DNA of 64,000 nucleotides from Pseudomonas sp. UBA1879 (GCF_002338065.1 NZ_DDHJ01000010.1:224058-288057); one strand, 5' to 3'; shown: positions 17,116 to 26,198, counted from the first letter of the stretch. Translations and numbers: made by a program. Notes: generated by a model from the letters alone, not told the origin.

Positions 17116-19305
17116 ATGACAGCTCAATCCGGTTTTTCCGTGCCTGCCTTGCCCGCCTTTCGTCCTCCTGTGCGGGGCGTGTGTTCGGTCACGGCGTTGC
17201 TGTGTTCCCTTGGCCTGAGCACGTTCGCCAGCGCCGTCGACATGCAGTTGGACGCGGTCAACATCGACGCCACGTCCCAAACCGACATCAGCGAAACCGA
17301 GCACAGTCGCATCCACTATCAGGCGAGGCAGGCCTCGGTCGCCACCCGCACCGAAACCCCGCTGGTGGAAGTGCCGCAAACCGTGAACGTAGTGACCAAC
17401 CGGGTCCTCGAAGACCGCCAGCCGAACAGCCTCGACGAAGCGATCAACGCCGTCGGCGGCGTGAAGCAGGGCAACACCCTGGGCGGCACTCAGGACGCCA
17501 TTCAGAAGCGCGGCTTCGGCACCAACCGCGACAACTCGATCATGCGCGACGGCATGCAGTCGGTGCGGGCGCGCAATTTCACGCCGACCACCGAGCGCAT
17601 CGAAGTGCTGAAAGGGCCATCGTCGATGCTCTACGGCGTACAGGACCCGGGCGGTGTGATCAACGTCGTCACCAAAAAGCCGCAACTGGTCGATGCCCAT
17701 TCCATTTCTGCGTTCGGCAGCAGCTTCGGCGGGGGCGGCGAGCAGATCGACCTGACCGGCCCGATCGGCACAAATGGCCTGGCCTACCGCGTCATTGCCG
17801 ACCAGCAGAACTACGATTACTGGCGCAATTTCGGCAGCATCGACCAGTCGGTGATCGCGCCGTCGCTGGCCTGGTACGGTGACGACACCACGGTCTCGGC
17901 GGCCTACGAACACATGGAATATTCGGTGCCGTTCGACCGGGGCACGCAGATCAACACCAAGACCGGCAAGGTGCTGGACATCCCGCGCAACCGCCGTCTG
18001 GACGAGCCGTTCAATGTGACGACGGGCCGCGCCGATTCTCTCGATCTGCGCATGGATCATCGCCTCAACGACGTGTGGACCCTGCGCACCGGCTACGCCT
18101 ACAGCCGCAACTATTACAACGACTACCAGTCCCGTTTCATCTCGGCCAACTACACCACCGGCGCCGTCACCCGACGCGGCGATGCCACCCGCGATGCGGT
18201 GCAATTCGCTCACACCGCCACCGTCAACATGCTGGGCAACCTGTACTGGGGCGAGGTGCGCCATGAACTGCTGTTCGGCGCCGATTACATGAAGAACGAC
18301 CGCGACCTCGGCGACCTGTTTCGCAGCGCCAACAAGGTCGATTTCAACTACAACGCGCCGGTCTACGGCGTGACCCCGCAGCCGAGCGTGGTCAGCGCGC
18401 CAAACAGCGACCAGACCGATCACCTGCGCACCCACGCCTTCTTCGTACAGGACGCCGTGCACTTGAACGATCAGTGGATCGTCCAGGCCGGTTTGCGCTA
18501 CGACGCCTTTGACGAAGTGACTGGCAAGGGCCGCCCGTTCGTGGTGGGTGCCGACGTCAAAGACAGCAAAGTCGTGCCCCGGTTGGGCCTGGTTTACCTG
18601 ATCCAGCCGGACTGGTCGGTGTATGGCAGCTACACCGAATCGTTCCGCCCGAACACCTCGATCGCCGCGCCGATTGGCGACCTCCCGCCGGAAGAGGGCA
18701 AGTCTTACGAGATCGGCACCAAGTTTCAGAACGACGCCATCACGGCCACCGTCGCGCTGTTCAACATCAACAAGAAAAACGTGCAGACCAGCGAGCCCTG
18801 CGGCGTGAACGGCGCCGAGACCTGCACGCGGGTCTCGGGCGAGGTGCGTTCCCGAGGGCTGGAGGCCGACATCACCGGTCAGATCAATGAATTCTGGAGC
18901 CTCACCGGCAGCTACGCCTACACCGACACCAAAGTCCTGGAAGACCCCATCCTCAAAGGCGAGCCGCTGGACGGAGTGTCCAAACACACCGGCGCCCTCT
19001 ACCTGACCCGCGACTTCGGCCAGGTCGGCATCGGTGATTTGCGCGCAGGCGCCGGCGCACGTTTCGCCAGCCGTTGGGGCGTGAACGACGGCGCCGGGAC
19101 CGAATACCACCTGCCGTCCTCCAAAATCGCCGACGCCTTCGTCGCCTACAACATGAAGTTCGACGACCGCGACCTGACCCTGCAACTCAACCTGAAAAAC
19201 ATGTTCGACGAGAAGTACTACACCTCCGCCAGCGGCCTCGGCTCACCGGCCATCTCCATTGGTGAGCCACGGCAGTTGGTGGCGCGGGCCAAGTTGGCGT
19301 TTTGA
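17116..19305 (+). CDS. TonB-dependent siderophore receptor
   Basis: A 729-residue outer-membrane receptor. After a signal peptide, the plug domain has VEVPQTVNVV, AINAVGGVKQGNTLGG, KRGFGTNRDNSIMRDGMQ and ERIEVLKGPSSMLYGVQDPGGVINVVTKKP, the classic siderophore-receptor plug (EVLKGPSSMLYG). A 22-strand barrel follows and ends in aromatic LAF. The ATG at 17116 was chosen over an in-frame GTG at 17104 because the spacing from TAGG is better, but neither site is strong. It has no adjacent siderophore biosynthesis, sigma factor or FecR genes, so it probably takes up a xenosiderophore. Iron regulation is plausible but the Fur site is weak. Confidence 0.92.
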   Translation: MTAQSGFSVPALPAFRPPVRGVCSVTALLCSLGLSTFASAVDMQLDAVNIDATSQTDISETEHSRIHYQARQASVATRTETPLVEVPQTVNVVTNRVLEDRQPNSLDEAINAVGGVKQGNTLGGTQDAIQKRGFGTNRDNSIMRDGMQSVRARNFTPTTERIEVLKGPSSMLYGVQDPGGVINVVTKKPQLVDAHSISAFGSSFGGGGEQIDLTGPIGTNGLAYRVIADQQNYDYWRNFGSIDQSVIAPSLAWYGDDTTVSAAYEHMEYSVPFDRGTQINTKTGKVLDIPRNRRLDEPFNVTTGRADSLDLRMDHRLNDVWTLRTGYAYSRNYYNDYQSRFISANYTTGAVTRRGDATRDAVQFAHTATVNMLGNLYWGEVRHELLFGADYMKNDRDLGDLFRSANKVDFNYNAPVYGVTPQPSVVSAPNSDQTDHLRTHAFFVQDAVHLNDQWIVQAGLRYDAFDEVTGKGRPFVVGADVKDSKVVPRLGLVYLIQPDWSVYGSYTESFRPNTSIAAPIGDLPPEEGKSYEIGTKFQNDAITATVALFNINKKNVQTSEPCGVNGAETCTRVSGEVRSRGLEADITGQINEFWSLTGSYAYTDTKVLEDPILKGEPLDGVSKHTGALYLTRDFGQVGIGDLRAGAGARFASRWGVNDGAGTEYHLPSSKIADAFVAYNMKFDDRDLTLQLNLKNMFDEKYYTSASGLGSPAISIGEPRQLVARAKLAF

Positions 19306-19479
19306 GGCGAAGTCCTACGACCAGCTAGACATCTTGGCTGTAGGGCTTGTGCAGTACCCAACCTGATTGCCTTCATCGCTATTCGTTAATCCCTACGTGA
19401 CGTCTGTCCTGCGGCTGACTTCGGTTTTGTTTTCACATTGTTAATTTTCTGGCCGGATTTCTTCGAGGCAGCATTAGCA

Positions 19480-20127
19480 ATGATGGATGAGGGCACGGAA
19501 CAGGTGAGGCCGGCGGTAGTGAATTGTGATACAGGGCTGGGCCAAGCGCTGATCGCGATGTTTCGGTCTCTGGACAGTGAACTGAGATTTGAACGTTCGC
19601 CGCCAGGATCACTCATCGTCGTGGTTTTCGGCGGGTGTGCGGTACACCTGTACACGAGCCATCGGGTGTCGACTGACGTGGATGCAGAGTTCGTCGATGT
19701 AGCCATTCCCTCCAGCATCAACTTGCGTGGCCTATTGGCCGCGCTGCCAGAAGCGTTTCAGGAAGAGGGCAGTGGTCGTGTCATGGAACTGACTTACGAC
19801 CTCAACTTCAGCGCGTGCCTTGGGCCTTTGCATGAGGATTATCTGGAGCGCGGCGTGCCACTCGTTTCATTCGGCGCCGACTCTCCTTTACAAGTCTTGA
19901 TTGCCTCGCCGGTCGATGTCGCGATTTCCAAACTGGGTCGCGGCACCGATCAGGACGTCAGTGATATATACGCTCTACTGCGTACCGGGTTCATCCTCGC
20001 CTCAGATTTCGAGCGCTTGGCGCTACAGGCGATTGATTGCTATGTTGGCAATCACGAACCCCCGACTTCGATCCTCAGGAATATCCTGGAGGATTATCTG
20101 GAGACTCCCAATGGCGAACCCTGCTGA
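19480..20127 (+). CDS. Putative nucleotidyltransferase (DUF6036/AbiEii-like)
   Basis: About 215 residues. The motif FGGCAVHLYTSHRVSTDVD (around 50-68) is the GG-x-A and D-x-D pattern of minimal nucleotidyltransferases such as DUF6036 and AbiEii. Later PVDVAISKLGRGTDQDVSDI resembles the Lys-containing C-terminal segment of the same enzymes. Alternative starts are a TTG at 19438 and an ATG at 19483; I chose the ATG at 19480 after GAGG. The next gene overlaps its end by 17 bases. Base composition is lower in G+C than the neighbouring receptor. It may be the toxin of a toxin-antitoxin or abortive-infection-like pair, which is inference. Confidence 0.75.
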   Translation: MMDEGTEQVRPAVVNCDTGLGQALIAMFRSLDSELRFERSPPGSLIVVVFGGCAVHLYTSHRVSTDVDAEFVDVAIPSSINLRGLLAALPEAFQEEGSGRVMELTYDLNFSACLGPLHEDYLERGVPLVSFGADSPLQVLIASPVDVAISKLGRGTDQDVSDIYALLRTGFILASDFERLALQAIDCYVGNHEPPTSILRNILEDYLETPNGEPC

Positions 20128-20566
20128 TCGCCACATTCTTTCTCGAGCGCTGGACGCCTTGAGCCGCAGTCCCCTGAGCGAGGCCGACGACGGCGCGTTG
20201 ATCAGCGCTGCTCACGAGATCTGGTACGAGCAATCAAGTCTTGAGTCGGAGCTTCGGTTGTTTCTCTCGCATTCCCCTGATGAGGTTGGAGTGCGCAGAG
20301 CCGGGTATTTGATGGAGAGACTCACGCGCTTCACATGCCTCAGTGACGAGCGGGCGTCCGAAGCGTTGTATTCGTTAAGATTGTTGCTCTACAGGTATCG
20401 CAGCCATGACCAGGTCGACCGTCAACCGGGGGTGCGATTGCGCGAACGGCGTGATGAGCTGGCCGCCACTTGGGGATTGAGTGAGGGACTTGGATTGAAA
20501 GTCCAAATCCTTTTGCCCTACCAAACCCGTCATTACGCCGCCACACGCTTGACCGCTTTCAAATAA
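20111..20566 (+). CDS. Unknown partner of the nucleotidyltransferase
   Basis: A 151-residue, mostly helical protein starting MANPADRHILSRALDALSRS. The ATG at 20111 has GGAG at 20100-20103 and lies inside the end of the nucleotidyltransferase gene (17-base overlap), so the two are translationally coupled. It has charged helices (RLRERRDELAATWGLSEGLG) but no domain I recognise. Context suggests an antitoxin or regulatory partner. A longer reading upstream in the same frame would run antiparallel to codon usage and was rejected. Confidence 0.65.
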   Translation: MANPADRHILSRALDALSRSPLSEADDGALISAAHEIWYEQSSLESELRLFLSHSPDEVGVRRAGYLMERLTRFTCLSDERASEALYSLRLLLYRYRSHDQVDRQPGVRLRERRDELAATWGLSEGLGLKVQILLPYQTRHYAATRLTAFK

Positions 20567-20686
20567 TCCCGCGCCCTGCGCTCGCGTTATTCCAGTGCTT
20601 GTCCGCCCCACCTTTGTTAAATTCCCCTTCGGCGCACGTCTACTCCGGGCGGTGCCTGTCCCCCAGCGTTGAAACCGGAATCGTTC

Positions 20687-21739
20687 ATGCCGAAGAAATC
20701 AGGCAGGTCGGCGGACCTTGTGTCGTCGTCCGAGCCGAAGAAAGCCTCCAGCCTTACGTTGATCGATGTGGCCAAGGTCGCGGGTGTTTCGCCCATGACG
20801 GTGTCGCGGGCGTTGCATCGGCCTGATCTGGTGAGCGAGGACACCCGTGAGAAGGTGCGCGAAGCAGTGCGCAAAACCGGGTATGTGCCGAATATGCTGG
20901 CCGGCGGTCTCGCCAGCAGCAAGAGCCGGCTGGTGGCGATTTTCCTGCCGACGATTGCCAACTCGATCTTTGCCGATACGGTGCAGGCGCTGATGGATCG
21001 GCTGACCCAGGCCGGTTATCAGACGCTGCTGGGCCTGACCGGCTACGACGCCGAGCAGGAAGAAAAGCTGCTGGAAGCGGTGCTGGGCAGGCGCCCCGAC
21101 GGCATCGTGCTGACCGGTACGCTGCACACCGAATCCAGCCGAACGCGTCTGGCGCAGGCGGGCATTCCAGTGGTCGAGGCGTGGGACTTGAGTGAAGACC
21201 CCATCGACATGCTTGTCGGGTTCTCCCACGAAAAAGTAGGGCAGGACACCGCGCGGCACCTGCTGCAAAAAGGCTATAAGCGCTTCTCCGTCGTGGCCAT
21301 CGGCGACCCTCGCGGTTTGCGTCGTTGCCACAGTCTGATCGCCGCACTTAATCAACACGGCATCGACGATGTGCCGATGGAAGTCCTCGCGCCGCCCGCC
21401 ACGCTCCAAGTCGGGCGGGAAGGGCTGGCGAACCTGCTGGACCGCGGCGTCTCCACGGACATCGTCGTGTGCAGCTCCGACACTGTCGCTCAAGGTGTCC
21501 TGGCCGAAGCGGCCAGTCGCGGCCTGCGGGTGCCGGAAGACCTCGCCGTCATGGGTTTCGGCGATTTGAGCAGTGCGGCGCAGGTCTATCCGGCGCTGTC
21601 CACCGTGCGGGTCGATGGCAACCGCATCGGGTTGCAGGTCGCGCAGGCCTTGCTCGACCGCTTTCAAGAACACACCTCCAGCGCCACGCCCGTTCGCGTC
21701 GACACCGGATTTACCCTCATCGACCGCGCCAGTACCTGA
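20687..21739 (+). CDS. LacI-family (GntR-like) repressor of aldarate catabolism
   Basis: A 350-residue LacI-type regulator. The N-terminal HTH is LTLIDVAKVAGVSPMTVSRALHRPDLVS (about 27-54), followed by the hinge helix (LAGGLASSKS) and a type-1 periplasmic-binding sensor domain. The ATG at 20687 is preceded by CGGAA; an in-frame TTG lies six codons upstream. The gene precedes the transporter/dehydratase genes in the same direction. Two identical perfect 14-base palindromes between it and the transporter are its likely operators. The inducer is probably galactarate, glucarate or a breakdown product. Confidence 0.9.
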   Translation: MPKKSGRSADLVSSSEPKKASSLTLIDVAKVAGVSPMTVSRALHRPDLVSEDTREKVREAVRKTGYVPNMLAGGLASSKSRLVAIFLPTIANSIFADTVQALMDRLTQAGYQTLLGLTGYDAEQEEKLLEAVLGRRPDGIVLTGTLHTESSRTRLAQAGIPVVEAWDLSEDPIDMLVGFSHEKVGQDTARHLLQKGYKRFSVVAIGDPRGLRRCHSLIAALNQHGIDDVPMEVLAPPATLQVGREGLANLLDRGVSTDIVVCSSDTVAQGVLAEAASRGLRVPEDLAVMGFGDLSSAAQVYPALSTVRVDGNRIGLQVAQALLDRFQEHTSSATPVRVDTGFTLIDRAST

Positions 21740-21777
21740 ACCTCGTTTTTCGATTGTCCGACAAACGTGATATTGAA

Positions 21778-21791
21778 TGATTGCGCAATCA
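21778..21791. promoter_or_regulatory. LacI-type operator O1
   Basis: TGATTGCGCAATCA, a perfect 14-base palindrome with the central CG typical of LacI/GntR operators. It lies 38 bases past the repressor stop codon. The same sequence recurs at O2, 77 bases downstream. Confidence 0.8.
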
Positions 21792-21808
21792 GTGTAGTAT
21801 TTTCCCTC

Positions 21809-21842
21809 AAGGCATCTGCAGATGATCGGCAATGCCTTTTTT
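21809..21842 (+). terminator. Probable terminator between the two operators
   Basis: AAGGCAT (21809-21815) pairs with ATGCCTT (21832-21838), followed by a T run. It could end the LacI transcript or act as a leader hairpin for the transporter mRNA. Confidence 0.55.
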
Positions 21843-21854
21843 ACTGGGCGGTAA

Positions 21855-21868
21855 TGATTGCGCAATCA
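21855..21868. promoter_or_regulatory. LacI-type operator O2
   Basis: TGATTGCGCAATCA again, within the 16-base palindrome ATGATTGCGCAATCAT (21854-21869), about 70 bases ahead of the GTG start of the transporter gene. Confidence 0.8.
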
Positions 21869-21937
21869 TAAAATGTCGCGCACACACGGGCACGTCCAGA
21901 CACAGGCGCGGGCTTCATCACGACAAGGAAAATAACA

Positions 21938-23311
21938 GTGATCTCCACACCACCGGTTTCGGCGAAGACCAATGTTCGCTATTTGATCCTTACGATGATT
22001 TTCATCGTGACCGTGTTCAATTACGTTGACCGCGCCACGCTGTCCGTTGCCGCTCCGTCGATGCGCACCGACCTGGGCTTCGATGCCATCACCATGGGCA
22101 TCGCGTTCTCGGCGTTCGGTTGGGCCTACACCAGCATGCAGATTCCGGGCGGCATCGTGCTCGACCGTTTCGGGTCGCGTCTGGTGCTGGGCATGAGCCT
22201 GATCATCTGGTCGGCGCTGACGTACTTGCAGGGCTACGTCGATATGTTCAGTTCGGCGTTCGTCGTGCTGTTCGTCCTGCGCTTTTTGATGGGCGTGGCT
22301 GAGTCGCCGGCCTTTCCCGCCAACAACCGCCTGACCGTGATGTGGTTTCCGCGTCATGAACGTGGACTCGCCACAGCGATCTTCCAGTCGGCGCAGTACT
22401 TCGCATTGGCCGCCTTCACGCCGCTGATGGTGTTGCTGCTCAACAGCTTTGGCTGGCAGCACGTGTTTTTCTGGACCGGCGGGGCCGGCATCCTCATCGG
22501 CCTGTTGTGGTTCAAGCTGGTCCACGAGCCGCGCAAGGACAAACGCGCCAATCAGGCCGAGATCGACTACATCGAAGCCGGTGGCGGGCTGCCGAACATG
22601 GGCGACGTGAAGACCCCGTTCAGTTGGAAACGGGCCAAGGCCATCGGCGCCAACCGCATGATGCTCGGCGTGTATCTGGGGCAGTTCTGCCTGACGTCCA
22701 TCACTTGGTTTTTCCTGACCTGGTTCCCGACCTACCTTATCGAAGCCAAGGGCATGACCATGCTCAAGGTCGGCCTGGTTGCGGCCATCCCGCCGATTGC
22801 TGGCTGTCTCGGGGGCATGATCGGCGGCGTCTGGTCCGACTGGATGCTGAAAAAGGGCTACAGCCTGACCGCTGCCCGCAAGACCCCGATTATTTGCGGG
22901 TTGTTGCTGTCCAGCACCATCGTCATCGCCAACTACACCCAGTCGATCCCTGTGGTGATCGGCGTGATGTCCCTGGCGTTCTTCGCCAAAGGCATCGGCA
23001 ACCTGGGTTGGTGCATCGTCGGTGACGTCTCGCCAAAACGCTCGATGGGCATCAGCGGGGCGATGTTCAACTTCTGCGGCAACATCGCCAGCATCGTCAC
23101 GCCAATTGCTATCGGTGTGTTGGTCAATCAGCTCGGGTCGTTCGATTCGGCGCTGATCTACGTCGGGGCCATGGGCCTGCTCGGCGCCTTCGCTTACCTC
23201 GTGATTGTCGGCCCCCTGAACCGTCTCGACCTCGACGATCTGGAAGACACGCCTGTGCCCGATCGGACCACCCGCAGCAAGAACGACGGTCTGTCCGGCC
23301 AACGCGTCTGA
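21938..23311 (+). CDS. MFS aldarate transporter (anion:cation symporter family)
   Basis: A 457-residue 12-helix MFS permease of the ACS family (glucarate/galactarate GudP-like). Typical early segments are VFNYVDRATLSVAAPSM and AFGWAYTSMQIPGG, with LDRFGSRLVLG as the loop motif and ESPAFPANNRLTVMWFP. Translation starts at GTG 21938 with AAGGAA eight bases upstream. It lies just downstream of the two LacI operators and ahead of the dehydratase, forming an uptake-catabolism unit. A second similar transporter lies after the dehydratase. Confidence 0.9.
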   Translation: MISTPPVSAKTNVRYLILTMIFIVTVFNYVDRATLSVAAPSMRTDLGFDAITMGIAFSAFGWAYTSMQIPGGIVLDRFGSRLVLGMSLIIWSALTYLQGYVDMFSSAFVVLFVLRFLMGVAESPAFPANNRLTVMWFPRHERGLATAIFQSAQYFALAAFTPLMVLLLNSFGWQHVFFWTGGAGILIGLLWFKLVHEPRKDKRANQAEIDYIEAGGGLPNMGDVKTPFSWKRAKAIGANRMMLGVYLGQFCLTSITWFFLTWFPTYLIEAKGMTMLKVGLVAAIPPIAGCLGGMIGGVWSDWMLKKGYSLTAARKTPIICGLLLSSTIVIANYTQSIPVVIGVMSLAFFAKGIGNLGWCIVGDVSPKRSMGISGAMFNFCGNIASIVTPIAIGVLVNQLGSFDSALIYVGAMGLLGAFAYLVIVGPLNRLDLDDLEDTPVPDRTTRSKNDGLSGQRV

Positions 23312-23347
23312 TCACTCAGCCTCATAAGAATTCGTAAGGAGAATGCC

Positions 23348-24511
23348 ATGTCTGTTCAATCCAACGCCCATCTGAAATCCGCCGATAACGACCAGATCGC
23401 CTGGGTCAAGGTGTCTTCGGTGTTCCTGCCGCTGTCGAACCCCATCAGCGACGCCAAGGTGCTGACCGGTCGGCAGAAGCCGATGACCGAAATCACCATT
23501 CTGGTGGCCGAAATCGAGACCACCGATGGTCATCGCGGCATGGGCTTCAGTTACTCGAAGCGGGCAGGCGGTCCCGGCCAGTTTGCCCACGCCAAGGAAA
23601 TCGCCCCGGCGCTGATCGGCGAGAACCCCAGCGACATCGCCAAGCTCTGGACCAAACTCTGCTGGGCCGGCGCATCGGTGGGGCGTAGCGGTCTGTCGAC
23701 CCAGGCCATTGGTGCCTTCGATGTAGCGTTGTGGGACCTGAAAGCCAAGCGCGCCAATCTGTCGCTGGCGCGTTTGCTGGGTGCCCATCGGGATTCGGTG
23801 CGTTGCTACAACACTTCGGGCGGCTTTCTGCACACGCCGCTGGAGCAGTTGCTGCACAACACCGATATGTCGCGGGAGAAGGGCATCGGCGGGATCAAAC
23901 TCAAGGTCGGTCAGCCGGATTGCGCCATCGACCTGCACCGCGTGGCCACGGTTCGCAAGCACCTCGGCGATGACTTCCCGTTGATGGTGGACGCCAACCA
24001 GCAGTGGGATCGCCCGACCGCCCAGCGCATGTGCCGTCGTTTCGAAGAATTCAACCTGATCTGGATCGAAGAGCCGCTGGACTGCTACGACGCCGAAGGC
24101 CACGCCGCCCTGGCCCAGCAATTCGACACCCCGATCGCCACTGGCGAAATGCTCACCAGCGTCACCGAGCACGCCGAGTTCATCCACAAACGTGGCGCCG
24201 ATTTCCTGATGCCGGACGCACCTCGGGTGGGTGGCATCACGCCGTACCTCAAGGTCGCGGCGATGGCCGAGCAGGCCGGGCTGATGCTGGCGCCGCATTT
24301 CGCGATGGAGTTGCACGTGCACCTCGCGGCGGCGTATCCGACCGAGCCTTGGGTCGAGCATTTCGAATGGATGGAGCCGATGTTCAACGAGCGTCTGGAA
24401 ACCCGCAACGGCCGGATGCTGGTGCCGACCCGTCCGGGCCTGGGGCTGTCGTTGAGCGAGCAGGTCAAGGCCTGGACCGCGCAGACCGCCGAGGTCGGTT
24501 CCCGCCCCTGA
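23348..24511 (+). CDS. L-talarate/galactarate dehydratase (enolase superfamily)
   Basis: A 387-residue mandelate-racemase-type enzyme. Metal ligands are Asp215 (VDANQQW), Glu241 (WIEEPLD) and Glu267 (ATGEML). Catalytic bases are Lys184/Lys186 in GIKLKVGQP and His317 in LAPHFAMELHVHL. The KLKVGQP and PHFAMELH combination is what I know from L-talarate/galactarate dehydratase; other acid-sugar dehydratases remain possible. A strong AAGGAGA site precedes the ATG. It probably dehydrates galactarate or talarate after uptake by the flanking MFS proteins. No downstream aldolase or KDG-type dehydratase gene is present in the window. Confidence 0.88.
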   Translation: MSVQSNAHLKSADNDQIAWVKVSSVFLPLSNPISDAKVLTGRQKPMTEITILVAEIETTDGHRGMGFSYSKRAGGPGQFAHAKEIAPALIGENPSDIAKLWTKLCWAGASVGRSGLSTQAIGAFDVALWDLKAKRANLSLARLLGAHRDSVRCYNTSGGFLHTPLEQLLHNTDMSREKGIGGIKLKVGQPDCAIDLHRVATVRKHLGDDFPLMVDANQQWDRPTAQRMCRRFEEFNLIWIEEPLDCYDAEGHAALAQQFDTPIATGEMLTSVTEHAEFIHKRGADFLMPDAPRVGGITPYLKVAAMAEQAGLMLAPHFAMELHVHLAAAYPTEPWVEHFEWMEPMFNERLETRNGRMLVPTRPGLGLSLSEQVKAWTAQTAEVGSRP

Positions 24512-24544
24512 TTCATCACTGAACCACCGTGTGTGCATGACCAG

Positions 24545-24590
24545 GAGCGCCTCCCTACGGGGCGCTCTTGTGGCCGATCTATAACAACAA
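24545..24590 (+). promoter_or_regulatory. Leader hairpin and Hfq/Crc motif ahead of second MFS gene
   Basis: GAGCGCC (24545-24551) pairs with GGCGCTC (24561-24567), a small intergenic hairpin. AACAACAA (24583-24590) directly abuts the GAGGG ribosome site of the next gene. This matches the AAYAAYAA motif bound by Hfq/Crc in Pseudomonas catabolite repression. Confidence 0.5.
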
Positions 24591-24605
24591 AATGAGGGCT
24601 TTCAT

Positions 24606-25961
24606 GTGGATCATTCCAACACCGCAAGCGCGGCCATTCCGGCTGCGGGGGCTGCAACCGCCGTGCGCAGCAAAGTGCGTTTCGGCATCCTCGCGATGCT
24701 GTTCATCGTCACCGCGATCAACGTCGGCGACCGCGCCACGCTGTCCATCACAGGCTCTGCGCTGACCGAAGTGCTGGGCATCAACTCCGTCACCCTTGGC
24801 TACATGTTCTCGGCGTTCGCCTGGGCCTATGTGCTCGGGCAGTTGCCGGGCGGCTGGCTGCTCGACAAATTCGGCTCGGTGCGGGTCTACGGGCTGTCGC
24901 TGTTTCTCTGGTCCACGATTACCGTGGCGCAGGGCATGATCGGCTTCTTCTCGGTGCCGGTCGCGATTGGCACGCTGTTCGTGTTGCGCTTCCTGCTGGG
25001 GCTGATCGAGGCACCGGTCTATCCCGCCAACAGCCGCATTGTCGCGGCGTGGTTTCCGTTGCAGGAACGTGGACTGGCGACGGTGATCTTCAACTCGTCG
25101 ATGTACATGTCGGTGGTGTTGCTCGCACCCGCCATGGGTTTCATCGCTCACCGTTATGGCTGGGAGCACGTGTACTGGTTCATGGGCGGGCTGGGGATAG
25201 TGGTCAGCCTGATCTGGTTCAAGTTCGTGAAAACCCCGACCGAACACCCCTCAGTCAACCACGCCGAGCTTGAGCATCTGCGTGAAGGCGGCGCTCAGGT
25301 GGACATGGACAAACCGAAAGAGAAGGGCGCCTTCGTGCCGCGTTTTTCGGACCTGAAAGTGCTGCTGAAAAGCCCGATGATGTGGTCGATCTACCTCGGC
25401 AAATACTGCGACACCTCGCTGCAGTATTTCTTCCTGACGTGGTTCCCGGTGTACCTGGTGAAAGGGCGCGGGCTGAACATCATGGAAGCGGGTGCGATTG
25501 CGGCGATCCCCGGCATCTGCGGCCTGCTCGGCGCGTTGTGCGGCGGGGCGGTGTGCGATTACCTGATCCGCAAGGGCTTCTCGCTGTCGGTGGCGCGCAA
25601 GATTCCGCTGGTGTGCGGCATGACCATGGGCGCGACGCTGGTGTTCTGCAACTTTACCGAATCGATGTGGGTCGTGACGATCCTGATGTCGCTGGCGATC
25701 TTCGGCAAAGGTGTAGTGGCCGTGGACTGGACCCTGGTGTCCGACACCTCGCCCAAGGAAATCACCGGGATGGCGGGCGGCTTGTTCAACATGTTCGGCA
25801 ACCTGTCGGGCATCTTTACCCCGATCGTGATCGGCTACATCGTGCAGTCCACCGGGTCGTTCTCCGGAGCGATGTACGTGGTGGCAGCGCATGCGCTGGT
25901 GGGTGCGCTTGCGTTCTTGAGCATGGGGCGTTTGCAGCGGTTGGAATTACGGCGGCGTTAA
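24606..25961 (+). CDS. Second MFS aldarate transporter
   Basis: A 451-residue 12-helix MFS protein, a paralogue of the transporter at 21.9 kb (AINVGDRATLSITGSAL, AFAWAYVLGQLPGGWLLDKFGS, EAPVYPANSRIVAAWFP). Translation appears to start at GTG 24606 with GAGGG nine bases before it. Same strand and 94 bases after the dehydratase, so it is likely part of the LacI-controlled unit, with extra catabolite control from the adjacent Crc-like motif. The two permeases may take different aldarate isomers. Confidence 0.88.
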   Translation: MDHSNTASAAIPAAGAATAVRSKVRFGILAMLFIVTAINVGDRATLSITGSALTEVLGINSVTLGYMFSAFAWAYVLGQLPGGWLLDKFGSVRVYGLSLFLWSTITVAQGMIGFFSVPVAIGTLFVLRFLLGLIEAPVYPANSRIVAAWFPLQERGLATVIFNSSMYMSVVLLAPAMGFIAHRYGWEHVYWFMGGLGIVVSLIWFKFVKTPTEHPSVNHAELEHLREGGAQVDMDKPKEKGAFVPRFSDLKVLLKSPMMWSIYLGKYCDTSLQYFFLTWFPVYLVKGRGLNIMEAGAIAAIPGICGLLGALCGGAVCDYLIRKGFSLSVARKIPLVCGMTMGATLVFCNFTESMWVVTILMSLAIFGKGVVAVDWTLVSDTSPKEITGMAGGLFNMFGNLSGIFTPIVIGYIVQSTGSFSGAMYVVAAHALVGALAFLSMGRLQRLELRRR

Positions 25962-26008
25962 ACAATGCAGTGTGCCAGCGGTGGGTAGGTTAACCGGTCT
26001 ACCGCGAT

Positions 26009-26153
26009 CGCTGCCGTCGTAACCTCCCGCGTCTCCCGCAGGATTTGGGTCGTTCGGGCGTTGATCGTGCGTCTCGATCGTTGTAGCGGTGGGTCATGGG
26101 TTCTGTGCACACCACCGTACCTGCGGGAGACGCCGGAGTTTACGACGGCAGCG
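26009..26153. repeat. Large imperfect inverted repeat
   Basis: Arms at 26009-26042 (CGCTGCCGTCGTAA...CCGCAGG) and 26120-26153 (CCTGCGGGAGAC...GACGGCAGCG) are imperfect reverse complements. The element lies between the convergent MFS and AraC genes and may act as a terminator as well as a BIME-like element. Confidence 0.7.
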
Positions 26154-26198
26154 AAGAGGCCATGTCAGGCGCCTGATTTCTTCCGAATTCACCACACG

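Noticed and set aside
17023..19185. A 720-codon minus-strand frame under the TonB receptor
   Set aside because: Same antisense effect. The plus strand has plug and barrel motifs of a siderophore receptor.
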